Below are positions 1 to 5,926 of a DNA stretch of 5,926 nucleotides, in pieces; position 1 is the stretch's first letter; every line of letters begins with the position of its first letter. The stretch lies in contig JANYCM010000137.1 of assembly GCA_025360285.1 (NCBI GenBank), positions 1 through 5,926 on the forward strand, read 5' to 3'. This DNA is from Sphingomonadales bacterium (GTDB lineage Bacteria > Pseudomonadota > Alphaproteobacteria > Sphingomonadales > Sphingomonadaceae). The position numbers were made by a program, and so were the translations under genes. Below the pieces are notes generated by a model. It was not told where the DNA came from, ran no database searches, and worked only from the letters and a program-made list of their open reading frames with translations.

Positions 1-1626
1 GGCGACAATCGCCTTATAAAGTTTTGGATCAAGCACATTGGCCTGCAACGCCGCATAGCCGCCATAGCTCCAGCCGAACATCACCAGGCGGTCGGGGTCG
101 GCGATGCCTTCCTTGACCATCCAGTGTGCGCCGGCGTTGATATCGCCCATCGCGGTCGCCCAACTGCGAAAGCCATTCTGGACGTACCAGGCTTCGCCAT
201 AACCAGTGGAGCCGCGGAAATTCGGTTGCAGGACGACATAACCCAATTGTGTGAAAAATTGCGCCAGCCAGTCAAAGCCGAGCGCATCGCGCGCGGCCGG
301 GCCGCCGTGCGGCATGATGATCGCCGGCCGCCGCGGCATGGCGGGACCGGGCGGAACGGTCAGATAGGCCGGCACCTGCACGCCATCGCCAGCGGCATAA
401 TGAACGCTGGTCTGGATGCCGACGGGCAGATCGGCAACATCGGGCCGCACCGGCAACAGCGGCGACAATTGCCGGCTGGCCGTGTCGAAACGATAATAAT
501 GCCCAGGGTCACTGACCCCGCCGGCAAAGATCAGATTGCGTTTGCCGTCCCAGCTTTCATCAAGCACCGATACCGGCGGCTTGCCGGGCAGCGCGTTCGA
601 CAGCGCCGCGCTGCGCTTGTCGAGCGCCGGATCAAAGAATTTATAAACCGTACCTTCAACAGTATAGATCGCTGCCACCGGCCGTTGAAACTTGCCGATG
701 CGCAGCACGCCATCGATATCGACGCGCGGGTCGGCGAACAACAATTCACCTGGCCCGCCGCCGACCGGATCACGGAAAAGCGCGCCATGGCCGTCCTTGT
801 TGCGGATGACCAGCATGGCATCGCCGCTTTCGTCAAAGCCCTGGAATTGCCAGGTAGAGGGACCGCTAAGACTGTCACGCGCAACCTTTTGCCACTCCTT
901 GCTGTCACGGGCGCGGACCATGTAACTGATCTTGTCACGCATATAACCGGCATTGCCGGTATCGCCGATTTCGCGGTAGCGGACCCGGCCTTGATTATCA
1001 GCGGCATAGCTGAATACCGCCGGGTTGGCGCGTTCAACCTCGGTCATCCGGCCCGTGTTGATATCGACCTTCTGCACGGATACGCCGCCGCCGCGGCTGG
1101 CGATGTTGGACCCGATGCTGGCCTGTTCCGCCATGAAGACCTGCATCAGCACATGATCGGGATCATCGGGAAGCCAATCGATGACGCGCGCGCCCTGCTG
1201 ATCGATATCCACCGCCAGATCGCTGCTGCGCTGGCCAAGGTTGATCCGGGACGAGCCATCGGCGGCGATCGAAATGGCGCGGCTGAAGCCCAGCCGCTCG
1301 GAGCCGGCATCATGGATGAAATGGATCCGGCAGATGACGCGATTTTCACCCTTCCAGTCGCAATCATAGGGCTGGACATTGGCCTTGTCCGACGACAGCA
1401 GCACTTTCGTCGTGCCAGCGGCAATATCGGCCACCACAACGGCACGACCCTGGGTGCCGGCGGCGGTCGCATAGAGAATCCGGTCACCACTCGGCGACAA
1501 GCGCACCGCGCTGGCCGCCGGGCGGGCCCCATAGGCCGCCGCGAGCCGGCCGATATCGGGGGCGGCGCGCAGCGGGGAGGCGATCGCCAGACCGACAATA
1601 GCGGCTGCAAGCAACGGATATTTCAC
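1..1626 (-). CDS. S9 family peptidase (prolyl oligopeptidase-like), exported, 3' end cut by window edge
   Basis: Serine peptidase of the S9 (prolyl oligopeptidase/dipeptidyl peptidase/acylaminoacyl peptidase) family. The first 542 residues are present. I place the start at GTG 1626 because it has a good ribosome site (AGAGGT, 1636-1631) and opens a signal peptide: VKYP, a hydrophobic stretch to about residue 18, then a likely cleavage after LRA (residue 21). Residues about 25-400 have the repetitive WD/beta-propeller-like character of S9 N-terminal domains, for example a LSPSGDRILY strand at 43-52. The alpha/beta-hydrolase domain follows, with HGG at 440-442 (oxyanion region), NFRGSTGYG at 469-477, and the nucleophile elbow GWSYGGY at 518-524 with Ser520 (codon 69-67). 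The catalytic Asp and His should lie in the missing 100-150 residues. It is the third gene of the minus-strand unit, 61 bases after the acylase. The family is sure; exact specificity (dipeptidyl, acylaminoacyl or other) cannot be told. Confidence 0.93.
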   Translation of the reverse strand, partial: MKYPLLAAAIVGLAIASPLRAAPDIGRLAAAYGARPAASAVRLSPSGDRILYATAAGTQGRAVVVADIAAGTTKVLLSSDKANVQPYDCDWKGENRVICRIHFIHDAGSERLGFSRAISIAADGSSRINLGQRSSDLAVDIDQQGARVIDWLPDDPDHVLMQVFMAEQASIGSNIASRGGGVSVQKVDINTGRMTEVERANPAVFSYAADNQGRVRYREIGDTGNAGYMRDKISYMVRARDSKEWQKVARDSLSGPSTWQFQGFDESGDAMLVIRNKDGHGALFRDPVGGGPGELLFADPRVDIDGVLRIGKFQRPVAAIYTVEGTVYKFFDPALDKRSAALSNALPGKPPVSVLDESWDGKRNLIFAGGVSDPGHYYRFDTASRQLSPLLPVRPDVADLPVGIQTSVHYAAGDGVQVPAYLTVPPGPAMPRRPAIIMPHGGPAARDALGFDWLAQFFTQLGYVVLQPNFRGSTGYGEAWYVQNGFRSWATAMGDINAGAHWMVKEGIADPDRLVMFGWSYGGYAALQANVLDPKLYKAIVA

Positions 1627-1687
1627 ACCAACCTCTTTTCCGACCCAGGGCCAGATTAGCGCCGGCGCTGGCGTTCGCAACACCCGG
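1627..1687 (-). other. Intergenic gap between acylase and S9 peptidase, with a 12-bp palindrome
   Basis: A 61-base non-coding gap. It contains the perfect palindrome AGCGCCGGCGCT at 1658-1669. As RNA this could form only a four-base-pair stem with a four-base loop, and no run of U follows on the minus strand, so it is not a convincing terminator. I see no clear promoter either. The simplest reading is that transcription continues from the acylase into the peptidase. Confidence 0.5.
1631..1639 (-). promoter_or_regulatory. Ribosome binding site of the S9 peptidase
   Basis: On the minus strand this reads AAAAGAGGT. The GAGG core ends five bases before the GTG at 1626. It supports a GTG start; no ATG in the same frame occurs nearby upstream, and the next residues form a signal peptide. 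Confidence 0.7.
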
Positions 1688-3784
1688 TCAGGGGATTTCG
1701 CTGCTTTCGATATGCGATTGCAGGCTGGGCGAATCGAACCACACCGGCTTCCATTGCTGCTTGGCAAACAGCGGTGACTGGTCGGCATAATGCGGCGACA
1801 GGCTGCGCACGGTGGCGGCACCGAACTGATGGACGCTGCGCGAGCTCACCTTGCCATCGGGGCCCCATTCGATCAGCATGATGAAGCCATCGCCATTATT
1901 GGCGACGCGCCGGCCGTCGGGCGCGATGGCACCGATGATGGCGCGCAGGGTTTCCGGGCCACCGCACAACGGCAGATCGACCTTGCCATGGCGCAGGCGC
2001 TGAAAATCGCCCAGCGGCACGTCGAGCCGGCCGAAGTTTTTCATCAGCAGGTCGACCGCCTCGCGCAGCGCCGCCGCCGCATCGGGGCGCGGCTTGTTCT
2101 GATAGGCATAGCGCGCCGCCTGGGCGAAAGCGGTTGTGACCAGCGTATCGGCGGGGCCGCGGCAATCGAGCGTCCAGTCCCATTGCCCGATCAGCTTTTG
2201 CGCCGCCGCCAGATCGGGGGCCTTTGACGTGTCGAGCGCCATCACCGCCTTGTACCAGTCGCCGGCCCAGCCCTTTTTGTCATATCCCTTGTCAAACTTG
2301 ATGGTCAGCAGGTCATCGCGGCTGATCGGCTTGTCGCCCAGCGCCGCGAACAGCGACTGGAAACGCAGCGCCCGGTTGGTGACATAGGTTTCAATGCCCA
2401 TGTCGGCCGAAAAATCGCTGCGTTGCAATTCATCGGCGGGTGCCGTGGACAGGAACGGGTTGTTGTTGCTGTTACCGACCCAGCCGGCGGCGGGATCGAC
2501 AACCATGGGGTCGGCCCGCCAGGGCAGATACCGCGTCCACAGCGTTTTCGACGTGTCGCCGGGCACAATGCCCTTCCAGTCAAAGCCCGGCGCGCGATCG
2601 GGGAAGCGGGCGTTATAAACCATGGCGATATGGCCGGCGGCATCGGCATAGATGAAATTGGTAGCCGGCACCGCCTGCATCGCCATCACTGCCTGCCATT
2701 CGGCAAAGTCGCGGGCCTTGTTGAGGCGGTAATATTGCTCGACGGCGCGCACATCACCGATGCCGGCATAGCGGATGGCAAAGGCGCCATCGGCGTTCCT
2801 GATGACCGGGCCCTGCACCGACCGATACAGCGTGCGTGGCACCGGCAGCACGAACGGCCCGAATTTGACATGCAGCCAGACCCGGCTGGTTTGCAGCGGC
2901 AGCCAGCGGCCATCGAAACGATATTGGTCGCCGGCCGGGTTGAGCACCAGTTTATAGACGTCGATCAGATCGGCACGGTTGACGGTATTGGCCCAACCAA
3001 GCGTCTTGTTGTGGCCGAGCAGCGGAAACGGCGCGCCGGGAAACAGCGCCCCGGCGAAATCCCAGCCCTGGTCCGAATGCACCACCGCCTCCCACCAGCT
3101 CACCCCGCCCTGCCAGGGCTGGTGCGAATTGACGATCAGGCGGGTAACGCCATCGGCCGAACGCCTGCCGGCCACCGCAAAGGCGTTGGAACCGCGTTCA
3201 TCGGGCGGGCCGGCGTCGCGCGGCACCGGCGTGCCGGCGACCAGCGCGCCGAGCGGCTTGTCCAGCCCGAAGAAGAACGGCAGGCGCAGCACGAAGCCGG
3301 CGACAATGTCCTTGCCGTTGATCGGGAACAGCCCGCGCAGCCGCTGCTCGCCGGGATGGCGTTCGGCATAATGGTTGATGCCCTGGGCATAGGCCTCCAC
3401 CACCGCGCGCGTGGCCGGTGACAGGCTGGCATAGCCGCGGGCGGCGGTGGTATTGGCATCGATCAAGCCGCGGGCGAAATCGATCTGGGCGCCTTCCGGC
3501 CCGGTGACGGCGCCGGCGCGGCCACGCACCGCGGCGATGATTTCCTCCAGATTGGGGAAATCATCCTCGGCATGGGCGATCGCCAGGCCATAGGCGACAT
3601 CGGCATCGGTCTTGCCGAAGATATGGGGCACGCCATAGCTGTCGCGCACGATGCGGACATCATGGCGGCGCACCGGATCGGGGGGCGCCCCCTGCCCGGT
3701 CAGATTGTCCCAGCTCGCCAGTCCGACGGCGATGACCGCCAGCAGCGCCGCCAGGCCGAGCAGCGCCTTTGCCCATGGCTTCAT
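1688..3784 (-). CDS. Penicillin acylase family Ntn-hydrolase (N-acyl amide hydrolase), exported precursor
   Basis: A 698-residue precursor of the penicillin acylase family (penicillin G acylase, aculeacin A acylase, AHL acylases such as PvdQ), which hydrolyse amide bonds of acylated substrates in the periplasm after self-cleavage into alpha and beta chains. Residues about 1-24 are a basic then hydrophobic export signal or membrane anchor without a clear AxA site. The alpha region carries the family block RDSYGVPHIFG (47-57) and DADVAYGLAIAHAEDDF (60-76). Self-cleavage is expected at Gly198-Ser199 in ERGSNAFAV, making Ser199 the beta-chain nucleophile. His221 (NSHQPW) and Val268 fall at beta positions 23 and 70, and an oxyanion Asn is expected in GNSNNNP (437-443). 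The C-terminal SPHYADQ block (663-669) is also typical. Start ATG 3784 lies one base after the amidohydrolase stop with no obvious ribosome site, suggesting coupled translation. An upstream in-frame extension to 3919 only reads the amidohydrolase out of frame. Substrate unknown. Confidence 0.94.
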   Translation of the reverse strand: MKPWAKALLGLAALLAVIAVGLASWDNLTGQGAPPDPVRRHDVRIVRDSYGVPHIFGKTDADVAYGLAIAHAEDDFPNLEEIIAAVRGRAGAVTGPEGAQIDFARGLIDANTTAARGYASLSPATRAVVEAYAQGINHYAERHPGEQRLRGLFPINGKDIVAGFVLRLPFFFGLDKPLGALVAGTPVPRDAGPPDERGSNAFAVAGRRSADGVTRLIVNSHQPWQGGVSWWEAVVHSDQGWDFAGALFPGAPFPLLGHNKTLGWANTVNRADLIDVYKLVLNPAGDQYRFDGRWLPLQTSRVWLHVKFGPFVLPVPRTLYRSVQGPVIRNADGAFAIRYAGIGDVRAVEQYYRLNKARDFAEWQAVMAMQAVPATNFIYADAAGHIAMVYNARFPDRAPGFDWKGIVPGDTSKTLWTRYLPWRADPMVVDPAAGWVGNSNNNPFLSTAPADELQRSDFSADMGIETYVTNRALRFQSLFAALGDKPISRDDLLTIKFDKGYDKKGWAGDWYKAVMALDTSKAPDLAAAQKLIGQWDWTLDCRGPADTLVTTAFAQAARYAYQNKPRPDAAAALREAVDLLMKNFGRLDVPLGDFQRLRHGKVDLPLCGGPETLRAIIGAIAPDGRRVANNGDGFIMLIEWGPDGKVSSRSVHQFGAATVRSLSPHYADQSPLFAKQQWKPVWFDSPSLQSHIESSEIP

Positions 3785-3788
3785 GTCA
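3782..3788 (-). promoter_or_regulatory. TGA-C-ATG stop/start junction, probable translational coupling
   Basis: The amidohydrolase stop TGA (3788-3786) and the acylase start ATG (3784-3782) are separated by a single C. The preceding bases on the minus strand (GGGACGCGCGC) hold no clear Shine-Dalgarno sequence. Termination followed by re-initiation by the same ribosomes is the likely way the acylase is translated, which ties the output of the two enzymes together. Confidence 0.6.
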
Positions 3789-5066
3789 GCGCGCGTCCCG
3801 GACGATCTGGCCGCCCTTGATGACGACGGCGACATTTTCGAGCACGTGCACATCGGCCAGCGGATCGCCGGCGACGGCGATGATGTCGCCATAGCGGCCC
3901 GGCGCGATGGCCCCGACATCGGCGCTACGGCCCAGCGCCTCGCCGGCGTTCACTGTCGCCGCCTGGATCGCCTGCAGCGGCGTCATCCCCCATTCCGTCA
4001 TCTTGGCGAATTGCCGGGCGTTCTGGCCGTGCGGATAGACGCCGGCATCGGTGCCGAACACCATCTTCACCCCGGCCTGCACGCCGCGGCGAAAGGTTTC
4101 GCGCTGCTTGCGGCCGATCAGGCGTTCCTTGTCGAGGCTTTCGGGGAAGACACCGTTCTTTTCGCCTTCGGCGAGGATGTAATCGTCATTATAGATATCC
4201 ATCGAAAACCAGGCTCCGGACTTCTTCGCCAGCGCAAAGCTTTCATCATCGGCCAGGCTGGCATGTTCGATGGTATCGGCCCCGGCGCGCAGCGCGGCGT
4301 TGATGCCCGACGTGCCATGGGCGTGAACCGCCACCTTCATTCCCAGCATATGCGCTTCGCCGACCAGCGCATCCATTTCGGCTTGCGTATATTGCTGGCC
4401 GCCGACGCTGTCGGTTTTCGAAAACACCCCGCCGGTGGCGCAGAATTTGATCACCTCGGCGCCCCATTTGCGCAATTCGCGCACCTTGGCGCGGATGGCA
4501 TCGGGGCCGTTGACGACGCCCGGTGTGGCAACGGTGATGCTCGGCGGCAGCTCGGTGACATCGCAGTGGCCGCCGGTGGCGCCGATGGCATAGGTGGCAG
4601 GGATGATGCGCGGTCCAGCGATGGTGCCGGCCTCGATCGCCTGTTTCAGCGCCACATCGTCCAGATTGTTGCTGCCAACGTTGCGCACCGTGGTGAAGCC
4701 CGCCGCCAGGGTGATCCCGGCGTGGCGGACCCCCAATATGGTGCTGAAACCATCAACGAATTGCAGGCCGCGATAGCCGCCCAGCGTCGGATCGCTGGTG
4801 AGATGGACGTGCATGTCGATCAGGCCGGGCAGCAGTGTAAGGCCCGGCAGCGCGATGCGCCGGGCGCCCACCGGCACCGCGACGCTGGCCGCCGGCCCGG
4901 CGGCGACAATACGGCCGTCGGTGACGACGACAACCGGATCGGCGACCATGCGCCCGGCGACGACATCCAGCATGCGCGCCGCCGTTATTGCCACCGTATC
5001 CGCGCTTGCCGGCACGGCGAGGACGCAGGCGGCGGCCATCACCAACCGGTTCAAAACTCTGATCAT
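3786..5066 (-). CDS. Exported metal-dependent amidohydrolase (imidazolonepropionase/prolidase-like)
   Basis: A 426-residue member of the amidohydrolase superfamily, closest in motif pattern to the prolidase-like metal-dependent hydrolases that include bacterial Xaa-Pro and Xaa-Arg/Lys dipeptidases. The signal peptide MIRVLNRLVMAAACVLAVPASA probably ends after residue 22, placing the enzyme outside the cytoplasm. The beta-sandwich (25-75) leads into LLPGLIDMHVHL with metal ligands His86 and His88. Then come TGGH (His167), VIKF with Lys207 (probable carboxylated bridging lysine), VAVHAHG (His248), TIEHA (His268) and FGTDAG with Asp340, the general base and metal ligand. The C-terminal GAIAPGRYGDIIAV block (385-398) is typical. 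All expected ligands are present, so it should be active. Start ATG 5066 is preceded by AAGGGAG five bases upstream; a longer in-frame version to 5129 would place extra residues before the signal peptide. First gene of the unit. A dipeptide substrate is inferred from the family only. Confidence 0.93.
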   Translation of the reverse strand: MIRVLNRLVMAAACVLAVPASADTVAITAARMLDVVAGRMVADPVVVVTDGRIVAAGPAASVAVPVGARRIALPGLTLLPGLIDMHVHLTSDPTLGGYRGLQFVDGFSTILGVRHAGITLAAGFTTVRNVGSNNLDDVALKQAIEAGTIAGPRIIPATYAIGATGGHCDVTELPPSITVATPGVVNGPDAIRAKVRELRKWGAEVIKFCATGGVFSKTDSVGGQQYTQAEMDALVGEAHMLGMKVAVHAHGTSGINAALRAGADTIEHASLADDESFALAKKSGAWFSMDIYNDDYILAEGEKNGVFPESLDKERLIGRKQRETFRRGVQAGVKMVFGTDAGVYPHGQNARQFAKMTEWGMTPLQAIQAATVNAGEALGRSADVGAIAPGRYGDIIAVAGDPLADVHVLENVAVVIKGGQIVRDAR

Positions 5067-5071
5067 CGAAG

Positions 5072-5078
5072 CTCCCTT
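5072..5078 (-). promoter_or_regulatory. Ribosome binding site of the amidohydrolase
   Basis: Minus strand AAGGGAG, five bases before ATG 5066. It selects this start over the in-frame upstream candidate at 5129, which would put 21 extra residues ahead of a normal signal peptide. Confidence 0.65.
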
Positions 5079-5163
5079 TTGCTGCGGCACGCTAGGCGGC
5101 CCGACAAAAACCGGCAAGCACCCACGCAACCAAACCTACCTTTCGGCCGTAATAGAGCAAAAG

Positions 5164-5169
5164 AAGGGA
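5164..5169 (+). promoter_or_regulatory. Ribosome binding site of the response regulator
   Basis: AAGGGA, nine bases before ATG 5179. It supports this start over GTG 5227, which has only a weak GGA-containing sequence before it, and over the open frame that extends back to 4798 inside the antisense of the amidohydrolase. Confidence 0.55.
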
Positions 5170-5178
5170 AAAGCCGCG

Positions 5179-5847
5179 ATGCGCTGGGATGGAGAGGCTG
5201 GAAATGCTTTTGGACGGCGCAATAGCGTGGCCCGGCGCCTGTTGATCGCCGATCGTCAGCCGCTGGTTCTGGCGGCGCTGGCCGCCCTGCTGGCGGCGCA
5301 TGGCCATCATGTCACGGCCCAGGCGCGCGATGGCGCCGAGGCGATGGCAGCGATTGACGGTGGCGGCGTTGACCTGGCGCTGATCGATATCGATCTCGCC
5401 GATCCCGATCCGCTGGCGCTGCTCGCCCGGATGCGCAGCCGCTGCCAGAGCCTGCCGGTGATCATCATCGCCCCCGGCAGCGATCACCCCGGCCTGTCCC
5501 AGGTGTTTGAAAGCGGCATCGACGGCCTGGTGCTGAAAAGCGAAGGCGGTGAATCGCTGCTGCTCTGCCTTGGCGCCGTGGCGGCCGGCGGGCAATGGTT
5601 CGATCGCAATGCCCTGGCCCAGGCCGTCGAGCGTGTGCAGGCGCAAAAGGATGCGCTGCAACTGACCCGCCGCGAACGCGACGTGGCGCGGCTGGTCGCC
5701 ACCGGCCAGCGCAACCGCAGCATCGCCGGCAGCCTGGGCATTTCCGAAGGCACGGTGAAAATGCACCTGCACAATGTCTATGCCAAGCTGGGGCTGGAAA
5801 GCCGCACGCAACTGGCGATGGACGAGCGGCTGCGAACGCTGATTTAA
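5179..5847 (+). CDS. LuxR/NarL-type response regulator with an atypical receiver domain
   Basis: A 222-residue cytoplasmic transcription regulator with an N-terminal receiver (about 19-135) and a C-terminal LuxR-type helix-turn-helix (about 162-220). The HTH is canonical: LTRRERDVARLVATG (162-176), then the recognition part SLGISEGTVKMHLHNVYAKL (185-204). The receiver keeps the likely phospho-acceptor Asp70 (LALIDID) and the switch lysine Lys120 (GLVLKS). Two usual features are altered: the acidic pair at the end of beta-1 is Asp25-Arg26 (ADRQP), and the conserved Thr/Ser at the end of beta-4 is Ala98 (VIIIAPG). Phosphorylation or its read-out may therefore be changed or lost. Starting at ATG 5179 gives about 18 residues before the receiver; GTG 5227 would give a 206-residue protein beginning right at it. 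No histidine kinase is in the window. Its divergent placement makes it a candidate regulator of the hydrolase unit or of itself, which is inference. Confidence 0.9.
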   Translation: MRWDGEAGNAFGRRNSVARRLLIADRQPLVLAALAALLAAHGHHVTAQARDGAEAMAAIDGGGVDLALIDIDLADPDPLALLARMRSRCQSLPVIIIAPGSDHPGLSQVFESGIDGLVLKSEGGESLLLCLGAVAAGGQWFDRNALAQAVERVQAQKDALQLTRRERDVARLVATGQRNRSIAGSLGISEGTVKMHLHNVYAKLGLESRTQLAMDERLRTLI

Positions 5848-5881
5848 GGCTTGGTTGAAGTCGGCACCGGCCGCTCCCCCA

Positions 5882-5922
5882 CCCGGCCACCCAGTTAAGC
5901 ATACTTCCGTTGGGTGGCCGGG
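5882..5922. terminator. Perfect 12-bp inverted repeat after the regulator, possible transcription terminator
   Basis: The arms CCCGGCCACCCA (5882-5893) and TGGGTGGCCGGG (5911-5922) are exact reverse complements around a 17-base loop. Past one A/C mismatch the pairing continues for three more G-C pairs (5878-5880 with 5924-5926) up to the window edge. It lies 34 bases after the regulator stop, a usual position for an intrinsic terminator. No T-run is visible because the window ends, so it could instead be a bidirectional terminator or a copy of a dispersed palindromic repeat. Apart from this repeat, nothing else is seen in 5848-5926. Confidence 0.5.
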
Positions 5923-5926
5923 CGGG

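Larger units (their letters stand above)
5067..5178. promoter_or_regulatory. Divergent intergenic region with promoters for the hydrolase unit and the response regulator
   Basis: These 112 bases separate the amidohydrolase start from the regulator start and must hold at least one promoter for each direction unless transcription enters from elsewhere. Candidate elements are weak. For the minus strand, TTGCCG and TAGCGT stand 17 bases apart (around 5116-5088). For the plus strand, TAATAG at 5150-5155 could be a -10 box but lacks a good -35. The octamer AGCAAAAG occurs once on each strand (5083-5076 minus, 5156-5163 plus), directly before both ribosome sites. The region is visibly richer in A and T than the flanking genes. 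Confidence 0.55.

Noticed and set aside
1..1626. S9 peptidase as a lasso-peptide isopeptidase
   Set aside because: Such isopeptidases are S9-like and occur in sphingomonads, but no lasso precursor, cyclase or TonB-receptor gene is visible here, and the neighbours are other hydrolases. A general exported peptidase is the safer call.
124..1659. 511-codon open frame on the plus strand
   Set aside because: It is antisense to the S9 peptidase, whose signal peptide and catalytic motifs are clear. The translation has no recognisable motif, is rich in Arg, Gly, Ala and His, and reflects GC-rich third-position bias.
1651..1671. Terminator between the acylase and the S9 peptidase
   Set aside because: The palindrome at 1658-1669 gives only a very short stem with a loop, and no U-run follows in the direction of transcription.
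2423..3421. 332-codon open frame on the plus strand inside the acylase
   Set aside because: It is antisense to the penicillin acylase region that carries the nucleophile and other active-site motifs; its own translation looks like a shadow with no family signal.
4798..5178. N-terminal extension of the response regulator by 127 codons
   Set aside because: The frame is merely open through the antisense of the amidohydrolase. The extension is low-complexity and rich in Ala, Thr and Arg, and a good ribosome site precedes ATG 5179.
3651..5225. 524-codon open frame on the plus strand
   Set aside because: It is antisense to the amidohydrolase with all its metal ligands. The plus-strand translation has no recognisable domain, and the frame also runs into the regulator start region.

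Overview
The window looks like chromosomal DNA from a GC-rich alphaproteobacterium, most likely in or near the Sphingomonadales. This is inferred from the high GC content, the long antisense open frames typical of GC-rich coding DNA, and the protein types (exported S9 peptidase, penicillin-acylase-like Ntn hydrolase, exported prolidase-like amidohydrolase). No rRNA or other taxonomic marker is present, so the assignment is tentative.

Layout: three genes lie head to tail on the minus strand and look like one transcription unit. Read in the direction of transcription they are an exported metal-dependent amidohydrolase (5066 to 3786), a penicillin acylase family Ntn-hydrolase (3784 to 1688), and the first 542 codons of an S9 family serine peptidase (1626 to 1, running off the left edge). 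The amidohydrolase stop and acylase start are separated by one base (TGA-C-ATG), which suggests translational coupling. The acylase and the peptidase are separated by 61 bases with no convincing terminator. Diverging from this unit on the plus strand is a 222-residue LuxR/NarL-type response regulator (5179 to 5847), separated from the amidohydrolase by a 112-base intergenic region. After the regulator comes a perfect 12-bp inverted repeat at the right edge (5882-5922), which may be a terminator.

How the genes may work together: all three minus-strand products carry N-terminal export signals and hydrolyse amide or peptide bonds by three different chemistries (binuclear or mononuclear metal, N-terminal serine, and Ser-Asp-His triad). 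A reasonable inference is an exported module for breaking down peptides or N-acylated amino compounds. The divergent regulator is a candidate controller, but its receiver domain lacks two conserved residues of the phosphorylation switch, so it may not work as an ordinary phosphorelay output. The substrates cannot be read from the sequence. Nothing in the window is clearly a new system. The best leads are the three-hydrolase operon with its atypical regulator and the active-site layout of the acylase, which matches acyl-homoserine-lactone acylases in spacing.
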